The notes under the pieces are model-generated. The model was not told the DNA's origin. It made no database searches and worked only from the letters and a program-made list of their open reading frames with translations. Below, piece after piece: positions 24,972-33,643 of a DNA stretch of 64,000 nucleotides; the stretch's first letter is position 1, and the number at the start of each line of letters is the position of its first letter. The stretch covers positions 186,001 through 250,000 of the forward strand of contig NZ_JACHCL010000002.1 of the NCBI RefSeq assembly GCF_014200725.1, in the 5' to 3' direction. The DNA comes from Janthinobacterium silvisoli. GTDB taxonomy: Bacteria; Pseudomonadota; Gammaproteobacteria; Burkholderiales; Burkholderiaceae_D. A program made the translations under genes and the position numbers.

Positions 24972-26101
24972 TGGTGCGCGCCATGAAGCGGTTCCTGCTT
25001 TGCCTGGCCCTGTTTGCGTGGCTGAGTCCTGCGCAGGCGCACAAGCCCAGCGACAGCTACCTGAGCATCGATGTACGCGGCCAGCAGATAGCCGGCCAGT
25101 GGGACATCGCCTTGCGCGACCTCGATTTTGCCATCGGCCTCGATGGCAATGGCGATGGCGAGCTGACCTGGGATGAAATCCGGGCCCGCCACGCCGCCAT
25201 CGCGGCGTATGCACTGCAGCGGCTGCAAGTGGCCAGCGGCGCTGGCCCTTGCCCTTTGCAGGTCACGCAGCAACTGATCGATGACCATACCGATGGCGCC
25301 TACAATGTGCTGCGCTTTCATGGCCTGTGTCCGGGCGCCGCCCCGAGCAGTCTGTCCATAGGCTATACCCTGTTCGCCGACCTGGACCCGCAGCACAAGG
25401 GCCTGTTAAAACTGAGCAGCGACGGCCACATGCAAACGGCCATCTTCGACCCGGACAGTCCCCGCCAGACCCTGTCACTGACCGCGCCCAGCCGCCTGGC
25501 CCAGTTCGGCGCCTATGTCAAGCACGGCATCTGGCATATCTGGATAGGCTACGACCACATTTTGTTCTTGCTCTCCCTGCTGTTACCAGCAGTGCTGCTG
25601 CCAGCGGCACGCGAACGGCAGCAAGGCTTGAAGGCCGCCTTTTTTGACGTGCTCAAAGTCGTCACCGCCTTTACCCTGGCCCACTCGATTACCCTGACCC
25701 TGGCCAGCCTGTCGGTCATCTCGCTGCCCTCACGCTGGGTGGAATCGGCGATTGCCGCGTCCGTCGTGCTGGCGGCCTTGAACAATCTGTTTCCGCTGTT
25801 CCGGGGCCGCCGTCCGGTGGCGGCCTTTGTCTTCGGCTTGATCCACGGCTTTGGTTTTGCCAGCGTGCTGCTGGACCTGGGTTTGCCGCAATCGTCGCTG
25901 GTGGCCAGCCTGTTCGGCTTCAATGTGGGGGTGGAAATCGGCCAGCTGGCGATTGTCGCCGTTTTCCTGCCGCTCGCCTGGCTGTTGCGCAAGACCTGGT
26001 TTTACCGGCAGTTGATGACGGTGGGCTCGCTGCTGATCGCCATCATCGCCGCTATCTGGCTGCTGGAGCGGGTAGCCGATATCAAGCTGATCTCAGGCTG
26101 A
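24968..26101 (+). CDS. HupE/UreJ-like membrane protein
   Basis: A 377-residue protein. After a signal peptide ending near SPAQA comes an exported domain starting HKPSDSYLSIDVRGQQIAGQ, with a DGNGDGELTWDEI loop that resembles an EF-hand. The C-terminal half has six hydrophobic helices beginning HGIWHIWIGYDHILFLLSLL and containing FALAHSITLTLASLSV-like and LIHGFGFASVLLDLGLPQ stretches, as in the HupE/UreJ_2 family (PF13795). Relatives are proposed to transport nickel or cobalt, but this branch is not proven to do so. It closes the DUF4331 operon; ATG 24968 overlaps the TPR gene stop. Confidence 0.85.
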   Translation: MMVRAMKRFLLCLALFAWLSPAQAHKPSDSYLSIDVRGQQIAGQWDIALRDLDFAIGLDGNGDGELTWDEIRARHAAIAAYALQRLQVASGAGPCPLQVTQQLIDDHTDGAYNVLRFHGLCPGAAPSSLSIGYTLFADLDPQHKGLLKLSSDGHMQTAIFDPDSPRQTLSLTAPSRLAQFGAYVKHGIWHIWIGYDHILFLLSLLLPAVLLPAARERQQGLKAAFFDVLKVVTAFTLAHSITLTLASLSVISLPSRWVESAIAASVVLAALNNLFPLFRGRRPVAAFVFGLIHGFGFASVLLDLGLPQSSLVASLFGFNVGVEIGQLAIVAVFLPLAWLLRKTWFYRQLMTVGSLLIAIIAAIWLLERVADIKLISG

Positions 26102-26118
26102 TCTAAGCTTGATCTCCT

Positions 26119-26155
26119 TTGACAGCACTTTCGGGATACAATACGAATCATTCTC
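26119..26155 (+). promoter_or_regulatory. Promoter with Fur-box-like site upstream of fecI-type gene
   Basis: TTGACA (26119-26124) is followed after 17 bases by TACGAA (26142-26147). The 19-bp segment 26137-26155 matches the Fur consensus GATAATGATAATCATTATC at 13 positions, including an unbroken AATCATT. The overlap with the -10 region would let iron-loaded Fur block the promoter. The site lies about 50 bp before the sigma gene. Confidence 0.6.
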
Positions 26156-26206
26156 AATTGCATTGAAGTCCATCCGTCCTGCCGGACCATGGCACAGGAA
26201 GCTTGC

Positions 26207-26716
26207 ATGGTTCACCCCGAATTGGAACTGCATCAGCAAATCAAAGTGCTTTATAGCGACCACCATGGCTGGCTGCAGGGCTGGTTGCGCCGCAAGCTGG
26301 GCAATGCCTTCGATGCGGCCGACCTGACGCACGATACCTATTTGCGCATCATCACGCGCGGCAGCGCTCCCCAGCCCGAAGAGTCGCGCCAGCAACTGGC
26401 GCAGATCGCCAACGGCCTGGTGGTCGACCTGTTCCGGCGCCGGCATATTGAGGCCGCTTATCTGGAAGCGGTGCGCGCCATGCCGGAAACGGCCGTCCCC
26501 TCGCCGGAAATGCACGCGCTGATCATCGAAGCGCTGGTGGAAATCGATACCATCCTGGCGCGGCTGCCGGCCAAGGTACGCGAGGCTTTTTTACTATGCA
26601 AGGTCGAGGGCCTGAACTACCGCGAGATAGCGCTGCGCCTCGATGTCTCGGTATCGTCGGTGGAAAAATACATGGTGCGCGCGCTGCTGGCCTGTTGCGC
26701 GGCGCAGCAAGCATGA
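26207..26716 (+). CDS. FecI-type ECF sigma factor (iron uptake)
   Basis: A 169-residue ECF sigma factor of the iron-starvation type. Region 2 shows LYSDHHGWLQGWLRRKLGNA and AADLTHDTYLRIITRG; region 4 shows LARLPAKVREAFLLCKVEGL and NYREIALRLDVSVSSVEKYM. ATG 26207 with GGAA seven bases before it was preferred to ATG 26189, which lacks a site. The stop overlaps the FecR start by four bases (ATGA). It should direct transcription of the downstream TonB receptor gene when its siderophore is present, with FecR as transducer, under Fur control. Confidence 0.92.
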   Translation: MVHPELELHQQIKVLYSDHHGWLQGWLRRKLGNAFDAADLTHDTYLRIITRGSAPQPEESRQQLAQIANGLVVDLFRRRHIEAAYLEAVRAMPETAVPSPEMHALIIEALVEIDTILARLPAKVREAFLLCKVEGLNYREIALRLDVSVSSVEKYMVRALLACCAAQQA

Positions 26717-27711
26717 GCATGTTGAACAGCCAGGCCGACAATACCCCCATTTCGCCAGCCATCATGCAACGCGCGGCCGAATGGATGGCGCGGCTATGGT
26801 CGGACGACGCCAGCGAGGCAGACGCCATCGCCTGCGCCGACTGGCGCGCTGCCCACCCTGAACACGAACGGGCCTGGGACAGGCTGCAACGCTTCACGCA
26901 GCAATTCGACACCATCCCGAATGTGGTGGTGCGCGGCGCGCTGTCCAAGCCGCCACGCCCTGGCGGTGCGGATCGCCGCCGTGCGCTGCAGCTGCTAGGC
27001 CTGGTGATCGCCGGCGGCGGCTCTGCCTTCCTGCTGCACGAGTCCAACATGTGGAAACGCAGTACCGCCGATTACAGCACTGCCCTCGGTGAAGTGCGCG
27101 CGGTGCTGCTGGCTGACGGCACGCACGTGGTGCTCGATACCGCCAGCGCCATCGATGTGCGCTACAACGATCACGAACGGCGCATCATCCTGCGCACCGG
27201 CGCCATTCTCGTTACCAGCGCGCCCGATACGGCTGCCATCCACCGGCCGCTGCTGGTGCAGACCGAGCAAGGCACGGCGACAGCACTGGGCACGCGCTTC
27301 AGCGTGCGCGCTGGCGATGGCGTGAGCAAGGTGGCTGTGTTCCAGGGACTGGTCGAACTATGGCCGGCACAGGCAAATATGGCCGGCGTGCGCTTGCGGG
27401 CGGGCCAGCGCGGCAGCTATGGCATGCATGCCGTGCACGAAGTAGCAGCCGTCGACGACAGCGCTGCGGCGTGGACGCAAGGCAGGCTGGTGGTCGAACG
27501 CATGCGCCTGGCCGACCTGGTGGCGGAGTTCAGCCGCTACCGCCATGGACTGCTGCGTTGTGATGAAGACGTGGCCAATCTGCGTGTGACGGGCGTATAT
27601 TCCTTGCACGACATCGACCGCTCGCTGGAAAACCTGGCTTTGAGCCTGCCCGTGCAAGTGCGCTACCGCACGCGTTTCTGGGTTACGGTAGGTGCGCGCC
27701 AGCCAGCATGA
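26713..27711 (+). CDS. FecR-type transmembrane anti-sigma/transducer
   Basis: A 332-residue inner-membrane signal transducer. The cytoplasmic N-terminal DUF4880 part reads AAEWMARLWSDDASEADAIA, followed by WRAAHPEHERAWDRL. A transmembrane segment lies at about residues 93-112 (LLGLVIAGGGSAFLL). The periplasmic FecR domain contains LADGTHVVLDTASAIDVRYN, GTATALGTRFSVRAG and VAVFQGLVELWPA. It couples the ligand-loaded TonB receptor to the FecI-type sigma factor. It starts inside the sigma gene stop and ends 104 bp before the receptor gene. Confidence 0.92.
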   Translation: MSMLNSQADNTPISPAIMQRAAEWMARLWSDDASEADAIACADWRAAHPEHERAWDRLQRFTQQFDTIPNVVVRGALSKPPRPGGADRRRALQLLGLVIAGGGSAFLLHESNMWKRSTADYSTALGEVRAVLLADGTHVVLDTASAIDVRYNDHERRIILRTGAILVTSAPDTAAIHRPLLVQTEQGTATALGTRFSVRAGDGVSKVAVFQGLVELWPAQANMAGVRLRAGQRGSYGMHAVHEVAAVDDSAAAWTQGRLVVERMRLADLVAEFSRYRHGLLRCDEDVANLRVTGVYSLHDIDRSLENLALSLPVQVRYRTRFWVTVGARQPA

Positions 27712-27815
27712 AAAAATAAATCCAAATGAGTTGAAAATAAGTTGAGGGTTTTCTTGTCTCGTTCGGAATACGGGAAGAACAAACATTTCTTCTCACCGTA
27801 CAAAGGACACCCTTC

Positions 27816-30293
27816 ATGACAGCTCGCACGCCTGCGCCGACCAATCTGCGTCCCTCTGCCCTTGCCATCGCTATCCAGGCACTATTCCTCGCCGGTGCCG
27901 CCTATGGCACCCTGGCAGTCACGGCGCCCAGCACCCACGCACAAACATTGGACAGCGCGGCAGCCAAGCGCCCGTACGCGATACCGGCCGGTACGCTGGA
28001 ACGTGCACTGACCAGCTTTGCCAGCGCAGCCGGGGTGGAATTGTCAGCCGATGCGGCGCTGTTGCAAGGTAAAAGCAGCCAGGGTTTGACGGGCAACTAC
28101 ACGGTGCGCCAGGGTTTTGAGGCCTTGTTGCGCGGCCAGGGCTTGCGCCTGGTGGCCGGTGCAAATGGTGCGTATGCACTGCGCGCCGAAGCGACATCTG
28201 CATCGGCGGCGGCCAGCATGGCATCGAGTGACACCACGGCCGCCACCCTGCCCGCCATCACCATCAATGCCACGACGGACCGTGAAACGGCCACCGGCCC
28301 GGTGCGCGGTTATGTGGCGCGCCGCAGCGGTTCAGCCACCAAGACTGATACGGCGCTGAATGAAAATCCGCAATCGATCTCGGTGGTGACGGCAGATGAA
28401 ATCAGTGACCGCAATGCCGAATCGCTCGATGAAACCCTGCGCTACACGGCGGGCGTGACGCCGAACCAGCGCCCGCTGGGTAGTGACGATTCCTCGCTGC
28501 TGCGGGGCTTTACGATAGAGACGACCGGCATCCTGCAAGACGGCTTGCGCAATTCTGGTCGCACTTTCGGGGCAAGTATCGAGCCATATGGCCTGGAACG
28601 GCTGGAAGTGCTGCGCGGCCCCGCTTCGGTACTGTATGGTCAAATCCCGCCGGGCGGCGTAGTCAATGCCGTCAGCAAGCGCCCCAGCGCAGACGCGGTG
28701 CGTGAAGTGGGCATCGAATACGGCAGCTACCAGCGCCGCCAGCTGAAAGCCGACGTGGGCGGCGCCATCGATGGACAAGGCGCCTGGACTTACAGAGTCG
28801 TCATGCTGGGCCGCGAGGCCAATACCCGGCTGGACCACGACAGCGACAACCGTTTGTATTTCGCGCCCTCGCTGACCTGGCAAGCCGATGCCGATACGCG
28901 CCTGACCTTGCTGGCGCGCCATGAACGCGACAACCAGCAATACGCGTTTCCCAACCAGCTGCTGGAACCAGGCCCGCGCGGCCAGGTCGATCCGCACGTC
29001 AACCTGATGGGCTACGACAACCGTTTCAAGCGCAGCAACACCATGCTGGGCTACGAGTTCGAACACAAATTCAACGATACCTGGACCTTGCACCAGAACC
29101 TGCGCTACACGCGATTGAAAAACGAACGCACCGACATGTTCCCGCTGGGCCTGAGCGACGATGGCATCGTCAAACGCTACTTCCGTCCGGTCGACACGGA
29201 ATCGACCAGCGTGCTGGCCGACACCCAGTTGCAGGCGCAGTTCGCTACCGGCGCCCTGAGCCACCATGTCTTGCTGGGTATGGACTATGCGAACTTCCGC
29301 AATACTGACGATTATATTTACCAGGTAGGCTTTATCGCGCCGCTCGACCTTTACCATCCCGTGTATGAAAAGCAGCTCAAGCAGCCCTCTAAAAATCCCA
29401 CCATCGTCTACGCGCCTGCACGCCAGCTTGGCCTGTATGCACAAGACCAGTTGAAATGGGACCGCTGGGTGGTCACGGCAGGCCTGCGCCGCGACAAAGC
29501 TAACCAGTCGCAAACCACCACCAGCGTGCTCACCGGCGCGGTGCGGCCCGACTACGAACTATCGCCATCGGCCACCACCGGTCGTTTGGGCGCCGTGTAT
29601 CTGTTCGAGAATGGCTGGGCGCCGTATATCAGCTATGCCAGCTCGTTTTCGCCCGAACTGGGCAAGGCCATCGATGGCGGCGCACTGAAACCATCGCGCG
29701 GCAAGCAGGTGGAAGCGGGGGTACGTTATGAACCCGTGGGCCAGCGCGCCAGCTACACGGCGGCCATATTTGACCTGGTGCGTAACAATGTCTCCACCGC
29801 CGCCATCGGCAATCCGGGCTTCCTGCTGCAGACAGGGCAAGTCACTTCGCGCGGGCTGGAACTGGAAGCGCGCACCGAGTTCGCCAGCCAGTTGAGCCTG
29901 ATCGCCCAATACACCTACCTGGACACCAACATCAACCGTAGCACCAATGGCGACCAGGGCTTGCAGCAGCCAGGCGCACCGCGCCACAGCGCGTCAGCCT
30001 GGGCCCGGCAGGCATTCAAGGTAGCCGATACCCTGCCCGCCTACGCGGCGCTGGGCATGCGCTTCCTGGGCGCCATGCGTTCCAATTCCGATGGCGACAA
30101 CCTCAATATCCGCAATGGCGGCATCACGCAATGGGATGCCGCGCTGGGCGTGACGCGGGGGCCGTGGCAGTTTTCGCTCAACGTCAACAACCTGCTGAAC
30201 AAGCAGTCGCTGTATGACTGCGGCTACCTGCCCGGCCTGTGCTACCGCAATGCAGAACGCACGGCCAACGTCAGCGCCATGTACCGCTTCTGA
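27816..30293 (+). CDS. TonB-dependent siderophore receptor with STN signalling domain
   Basis: An 825-residue outer-membrane receptor. A signal peptide ends near STHAQ. An STN (secretin/TonB N-terminal) domain at about 50-115 (YAIPAGTLERALTSFASAAG) marks it as a signalling receptor. The plug (ALNENPQSISVVTADEISD, LRGFTIETTGILQDGLRNSG, LEVLRGPASVLYGQIPPGGV) and beta-barrel follow, ending in MYRF with the terminal Phe of outer-membrane proteins. The style is FhuA/FoxA/FpvA-like, so a hydroxamate-type ferric siderophore is likely, but the ligand is not known. It works with the FecI/FecR pair upstream. AAAGGA lies nine bases before the ATG. Confidence 0.93.
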   Translation: MTARTPAPTNLRPSALAIAIQALFLAGAAYGTLAVTAPSTHAQTLDSAAAKRPYAIPAGTLERALTSFASAAGVELSADAALLQGKSSQGLTGNYTVRQGFEALLRGQGLRLVAGANGAYALRAEATSASAAASMASSDTTAATLPAITINATTDRETATGPVRGYVARRSGSATKTDTALNENPQSISVVTADEISDRNAESLDETLRYTAGVTPNQRPLGSDDSSLLRGFTIETTGILQDGLRNSGRTFGASIEPYGLERLEVLRGPASVLYGQIPPGGVVNAVSKRPSADAVREVGIEYGSYQRRQLKADVGGAIDGQGAWTYRVVMLGREANTRLDHDSDNRLYFAPSLTWQADADTRLTLLARHERDNQQYAFPNQLLEPGPRGQVDPHVNLMGYDNRFKRSNTMLGYEFEHKFNDTWTLHQNLRYTRLKNERTDMFPLGLSDDGIVKRYFRPVDTESTSVLADTQLQAQFATGALSHHVLLGMDYANFRNTDDYIYQVGFIAPLDLYHPVYEKQLKQPSKNPTIVYAPARQLGLYAQDQLKWDRWVVTAGLRRDKANQSQTTTSVLTGAVRPDYELSPSATTGRLGAVYLFENGWAPYISYASSFSPELGKAIDGGALKPSRGKQVEAGVRYEPVGQRASYTAAIFDLVRNNVSTAAIGNPGFLLQTGQVTSRGLELEARTEFASQLSLIAQYTYLDTNINRSTNGDQGLQQPGAPRHSASAWARQAFKVADTLPAYAALGMRFLGAMRSNSDGDNLNIRNGGITQWDAALGVTRGPWQFSLNVNNLLNKQSLYDCGYLPGLCYRNAERTANVSAMYRF

Positions 30294-31492
30294 TGCCGCT
30301 TCAGATGCGCCCCGTCCTGGCAGCGCTGCACCGCTATGCCGGCCTGCTGATGGCCGGCTTTTTGATCGTGGCCGGCCTGACGGGCAGTCTGCTGGCGTGG
30401 AAGGATGAACTGGAAGGCGCGCTGCTGCCGGGCGTCTTCAGGGTCACGCCGCCCGCGCCGGGCGCGGTGCCGCTGGACGCCCTGCTGCTGCGCGAGCGGG
30501 TGGCGGCGCACTTCCCGCAGGCGCAGATCAGCTACGCACCGCTGTCGGCGCCTGCCGGCCACAGCATGCAGTTTTACCTGCCCCACCGCGACGATGCGCC
30601 GCTGGCCAGCGATGAAGTATTTGTCGACCCGTACACAGGCGCGATTTTGGGCCAGCGCCGCTGGGGCGAGATCAACCAGGGCCTGATCAACCTGCTGCCC
30701 TTTATCGAACGCCTGCATTACGCGCTGGCGCTGGGCGACACGGGTTTGCTGATCTTTGGCCTGATCGCCATCTTGTGGACAGTGGACTGCTTTATCGGCG
30801 CCGCCCTGACCTTCCCTGCCCGCCTGAAAAAACGCGCGCCAGGCGCCAAGCCATGGCTGCAGCGCTGGCGCCCTTCCTGGCTGCTGCGCCGCCACGCCGG
30901 CAGCTATAAACTGGTGTTCGACCTGCACCGCGCAGGTGGATTATGGCTGTGGGCGATGCTGCTGGTGTTTGCCTGGAGCGGCGTGGCCTTCAATCTGTAT
31001 GACGTCTATGCGGCCGTGATGAAGCCCATTTTTCCCCATCAGCCCACCGAGGAAGTCGTGGCGCAGCATACGCCCACGCAGGGGCCGCAGCTGGACTGGC
31101 AAGCGGCGCGCATCCAGGGCCGCGTGCTGATGGCCGCGCTGGCGGACCAGCAGCACTTTTCGATTATCGAAGAAAACGCCCTGTCGTATGAGCGCGCTCT
31201 GGGCCTGTACAGCTACAAGGTGCGCAGCAGCCGCGACGTGCGCGAACAGAAGGGACTGACCACCGTCATCTTTGACGCGGCCAGCGGCAAGCTGGTGACT
31301 AGCTGGCTGCCGACCGGCACGGCCAGCGGCGACACCATCCGCAGCTGGATCAGCGCGCTGCACATGGCGTCGATGTGGGGCTGGCCCTTCAAACTGTTTA
31401 TCTGCGCCATGGGCGTGGCGGTGACGGGCCTGAGCGTGACGGGAGTGTTGATCTGGCGCCGCAAGCGCCAGGGCAAACTCAAAAGAACTTAA
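30293..31492 (+). CDS. PepSY-domain membrane protein (siderophore-iron reductase-like)
   Basis: A 399-residue inner-membrane protein with four main hydrophobic segments, first ALHRYAGLLMAGFLIVAGLT, then LLIFGLIAILWTVDCFIGAA, LWLWAMLLVFAWSGVAFNLY, and FICAMGVAVTGLSVTGVLIW. This is the PepSY-associated TM (PiuB-like) architecture found beside TonB receptors, thought to reduce ferric siderophores in the periplasm with haem-bound histidines such as LHYALALGDTG and FDLHRAGG. ATG 30293 overlaps the receptor stop by one base (TGATG), so coupling is likely. Its stop codon overlaps the stop of the convergent second receptor. Confidence 0.9.
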   Translation: MPLQMRPVLAALHRYAGLLMAGFLIVAGLTGSLLAWKDELEGALLPGVFRVTPPAPGAVPLDALLLRERVAAHFPQAQISYAPLSAPAGHSMQFYLPHRDDAPLASDEVFVDPYTGAILGQRRWGEINQGLINLLPFIERLHYALALGDTGLLIFGLIAILWTVDCFIGAALTFPARLKKRAPGAKPWLQRWRPSWLLRRHAGSYKLVFDLHRAGGLWLWAMLLVFAWSGVAFNLYDVYAAVMKPIFPHQPTEEVVAQHTPTQGPQLDWQAARIQGRVLMAALADQQHFSIIEENALSYERALGLYSYKVRSSRDVREQKGLTTVIFDAASGKLVTSWLPTGTASGDTIRSWISALHMASMWGWPFKLFICAMGVAVTGLSVTGVLIWRRKRQGKLKRT

Positions 31493-33546
31493 AAAGCATA
31501 CGCCAGGCTCAAACGCACCGAGCTTGGTTCGACCGGATGAAAATGCCGGTCGTTCACGCCATTGACGGCTTCGCCGGGCAGGCGCGAGGCGTAGTAATAA
31601 TCGATGTCGCTGGCGCGCTTGTCGAACAGGTTGAAGACATCGAGCGAGATGCGCGTCTTGCGGTTGAGCTGGTAGGCCAGACGCGCATACGCCAGGGTGG
31701 TCGAAGCGGAGCGCACGGAGTTGTCTTCGATCAAAGGGCGCGGACCGAAGTAGCGCAGCTGGAAGGCGCCCGACCATGGCCCCTGGTCGCTCACCGTCAC
31801 GCCGAACGAAGCCACCTTGTCAATCGAACCGGGGATATAGTTACCGAGCGGGTCGTCCTGCGTATAGCGCGAGCGCGAGGCGGCCAGGTCCAGGTCGAAT
31901 AGCAGCCACGGCGCGGCGATGTAGTGGTTATTCCATTCGATGCCGTGGCGGCGGCTGGCGCGGCTCGGTTCCGTCTCCCCGGCGTCTCCCACGAACAGCA
32001 ATTCCGAGGCGATATCGAGGCGCCAGAGCGCCAGCGAACTTTGCAGGCCCGGCAGCCATTCCGTGCGTGCCCCCAGTTCCATGCCCTTGGTAGGCACCAG
32101 CGGCGTGACCGGTGTCGAGACGCCACCGTCCGGCAAACGCGTTTGCGTGGTGCCGCGCGCGTCGTTGCTGTGAAAGCCCTTGCCATAATTGGCGAACAAC
32201 TCAGTCTTGCTCCAGGGACCGAAGATCAGGGAGAGCTTGGGCGAAAACACATGGTCGCTGGCCGTGCCGCTATTGCCGTCTATGCTGCTATTCACATTGA
32301 AACGGTAAGCGTCATAACGCAGGCCCGCCACCGAGCGCAGCCACGGCAGCCATAACACGGTGCTTTCGCCATACAGGCCCAGGCTGCCCTCGCGCACCGT
32401 GTCTTCACGCACCGTGCTTTGCCGCACGCGGTCCAGCGTGTCATACAAGCCTACCGGCGAGAGCCAGTCATAACGGCCTTGCAGGCCCAGCTTGTTGCGC
32501 ATAGACAGGCCCGCCAGCTGCGTGTTCCAGCTTTCGCTCATATTGAAACCGGCCACCGTGCGCCGTTCGCTTTGCTGAAACTGGTCGCCCTGCCCGGGAT
32601 TATTCAGGAAATAGGTGAAGTTGCTGTACAGGTCCAGCCGCGAACGTATCAGATAGGCGTCGAACTCGAACAGCCGGTTATCGGTGCGCTTGCGCATGGC
32701 ATAGGACAGGCTGTAGCGCGCCGTGTTGCCGCCGTCGCTGGGGTCGAGCGCGCCAAAGCGGCCGACCAGGCCGGCATCCACCGCGCGCTGCGGTATCTGG
32801 TCGGTGGAATTCCAGCTATTTTGATAAGCCATGGCAGTGACGCTATAACCATCGTCCTGCGTGCCCTGGCTGTAGCGCAGCAGAGCACTATATTTTCTGA
32901 CGTTTTCCGGGCTGTCCCAGGGGCCATTGTTGCGGTTTACTTCCAGGCCGTACAGCAAGGTGCCCTGCCCCGCATCGACGGAATCGGCCACTACGCCGCG
33001 CAGATAACCATGCTGGCCGACAGAGATACTGGCCTGCCCTTGCGGCAATTTGTCGGCCAGGCGGATATGCGCGCTGCCGGCCGAAGCGAAATCGCCTTCG
33101 CTGGCAAAATACGGTCCCTTCTTGTAATCGATGCGCTGCACCAGTTCCGGGATCAGGAAGTTGAGGTCGGAATAACCCTGTCCATGCGCATGCGTGCGCA
33201 TATTGACGGGCATGCCGTCGACATAGGTGGCAAAGTCTGTGCCGTGGTCGAGATTGAAACCACGCAGGAAATACTGGTTGGCCTTGCCGTCACCACTATG
33301 CTGGGTAACGATCAGCCCCGGCACGAATTCCAGCAATTCACCGGTGCGCAAGGCAGGCCGATTGACGATCAGATCAGTAGTGATGACACCCTGGCTGGCC
33401 GCATCCGAGGTGCCGACGGCATTGTCGTAATGGCCGCTAACTCTTACCGTGCGCCCCTCATCTTCTACCTCGGCTGCCGCATCAGAGGCCATGGCCAGCA
33501 ATGCCAGGCTTAAAGCTGCCGCCAGTTTGCTTTTTATCAATCGCAT
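31489..33546 (-). CDS. TonB-dependent receptor (no STN domain), ligand unknown
   Basis: A 685-residue outer-membrane receptor. ATG 33546 begins a good signal peptide (MRLIKSKLAAALSLALLAMA) and is preceded by a G-run. The frame extends upstream another 206 codons without family resemblance and through the divergent gene, so it was rejected. The plug contains GELLEFVPGLIVTQHSGDGK, QYFLRGFNLDHGTDFATYVD and MRTHAHGQGYSDLNFLIPEL; the barrel ends in LSLAYAF. There is no signalling STN domain and no Fur-like site upstream, so the substrate may not be iron. The stop overlaps that of the convergent PepSY gene (TTAA). Confidence 0.9.
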   Translation of the reverse strand: MRLIKSKLAAALSLALLAMASDAAAEVEDEGRTVRVSGHYDNAVGTSDAASQGVITTDLIVNRPALRTGELLEFVPGLIVTQHSGDGKANQYFLRGFNLDHGTDFATYVDGMPVNMRTHAHGQGYSDLNFLIPELVQRIDYKKGPYFASEGDFASAGSAHIRLADKLPQGQASISVGQHGYLRGVVADSVDAGQGTLLYGLEVNRNNGPWDSPENVRKYSALLRYSQGTQDDGYSVTAMAYQNSWNSTDQIPQRAVDAGLVGRFGALDPSDGGNTARYSLSYAMRKRTDNRLFEFDAYLIRSRLDLYSNFTYFLNNPGQGDQFQQSERRTVAGFNMSESWNTQLAGLSMRNKLGLQGRYDWLSPVGLYDTLDRVRQSTVREDTVREGSLGLYGESTVLWLPWLRSVAGLRYDAYRFNVNSSIDGNSGTASDHVFSPKLSLIFGPWSKTELFANYGKGFHSNDARGTTQTRLPDGGVSTPVTPLVPTKGMELGARTEWLPGLQSSLALWRLDIASELLFVGDAGETEPSRASRRHGIEWNNHYIAAPWLLFDLDLAASRSRYTQDDPLGNYIPGSIDKVASFGVTVSDQGPWSGAFQLRYFGPRPLIEDNSVRSASTTLAYARLAYQLNRKTRISLDVFNLFDKRASDIDYYYASRLPGEAVNGVNDRHFHPVEPSSVRLSLAYAF

Positions 33547-33643
33547 TACGCCCCCAGTTTTTATGATGAAAGCAGCTACCCCGACTATATACGGGATGCG
33601 GCTTTCTCCGGATTCAATATTGTCAGCAAATTCAGGAGCTTTC

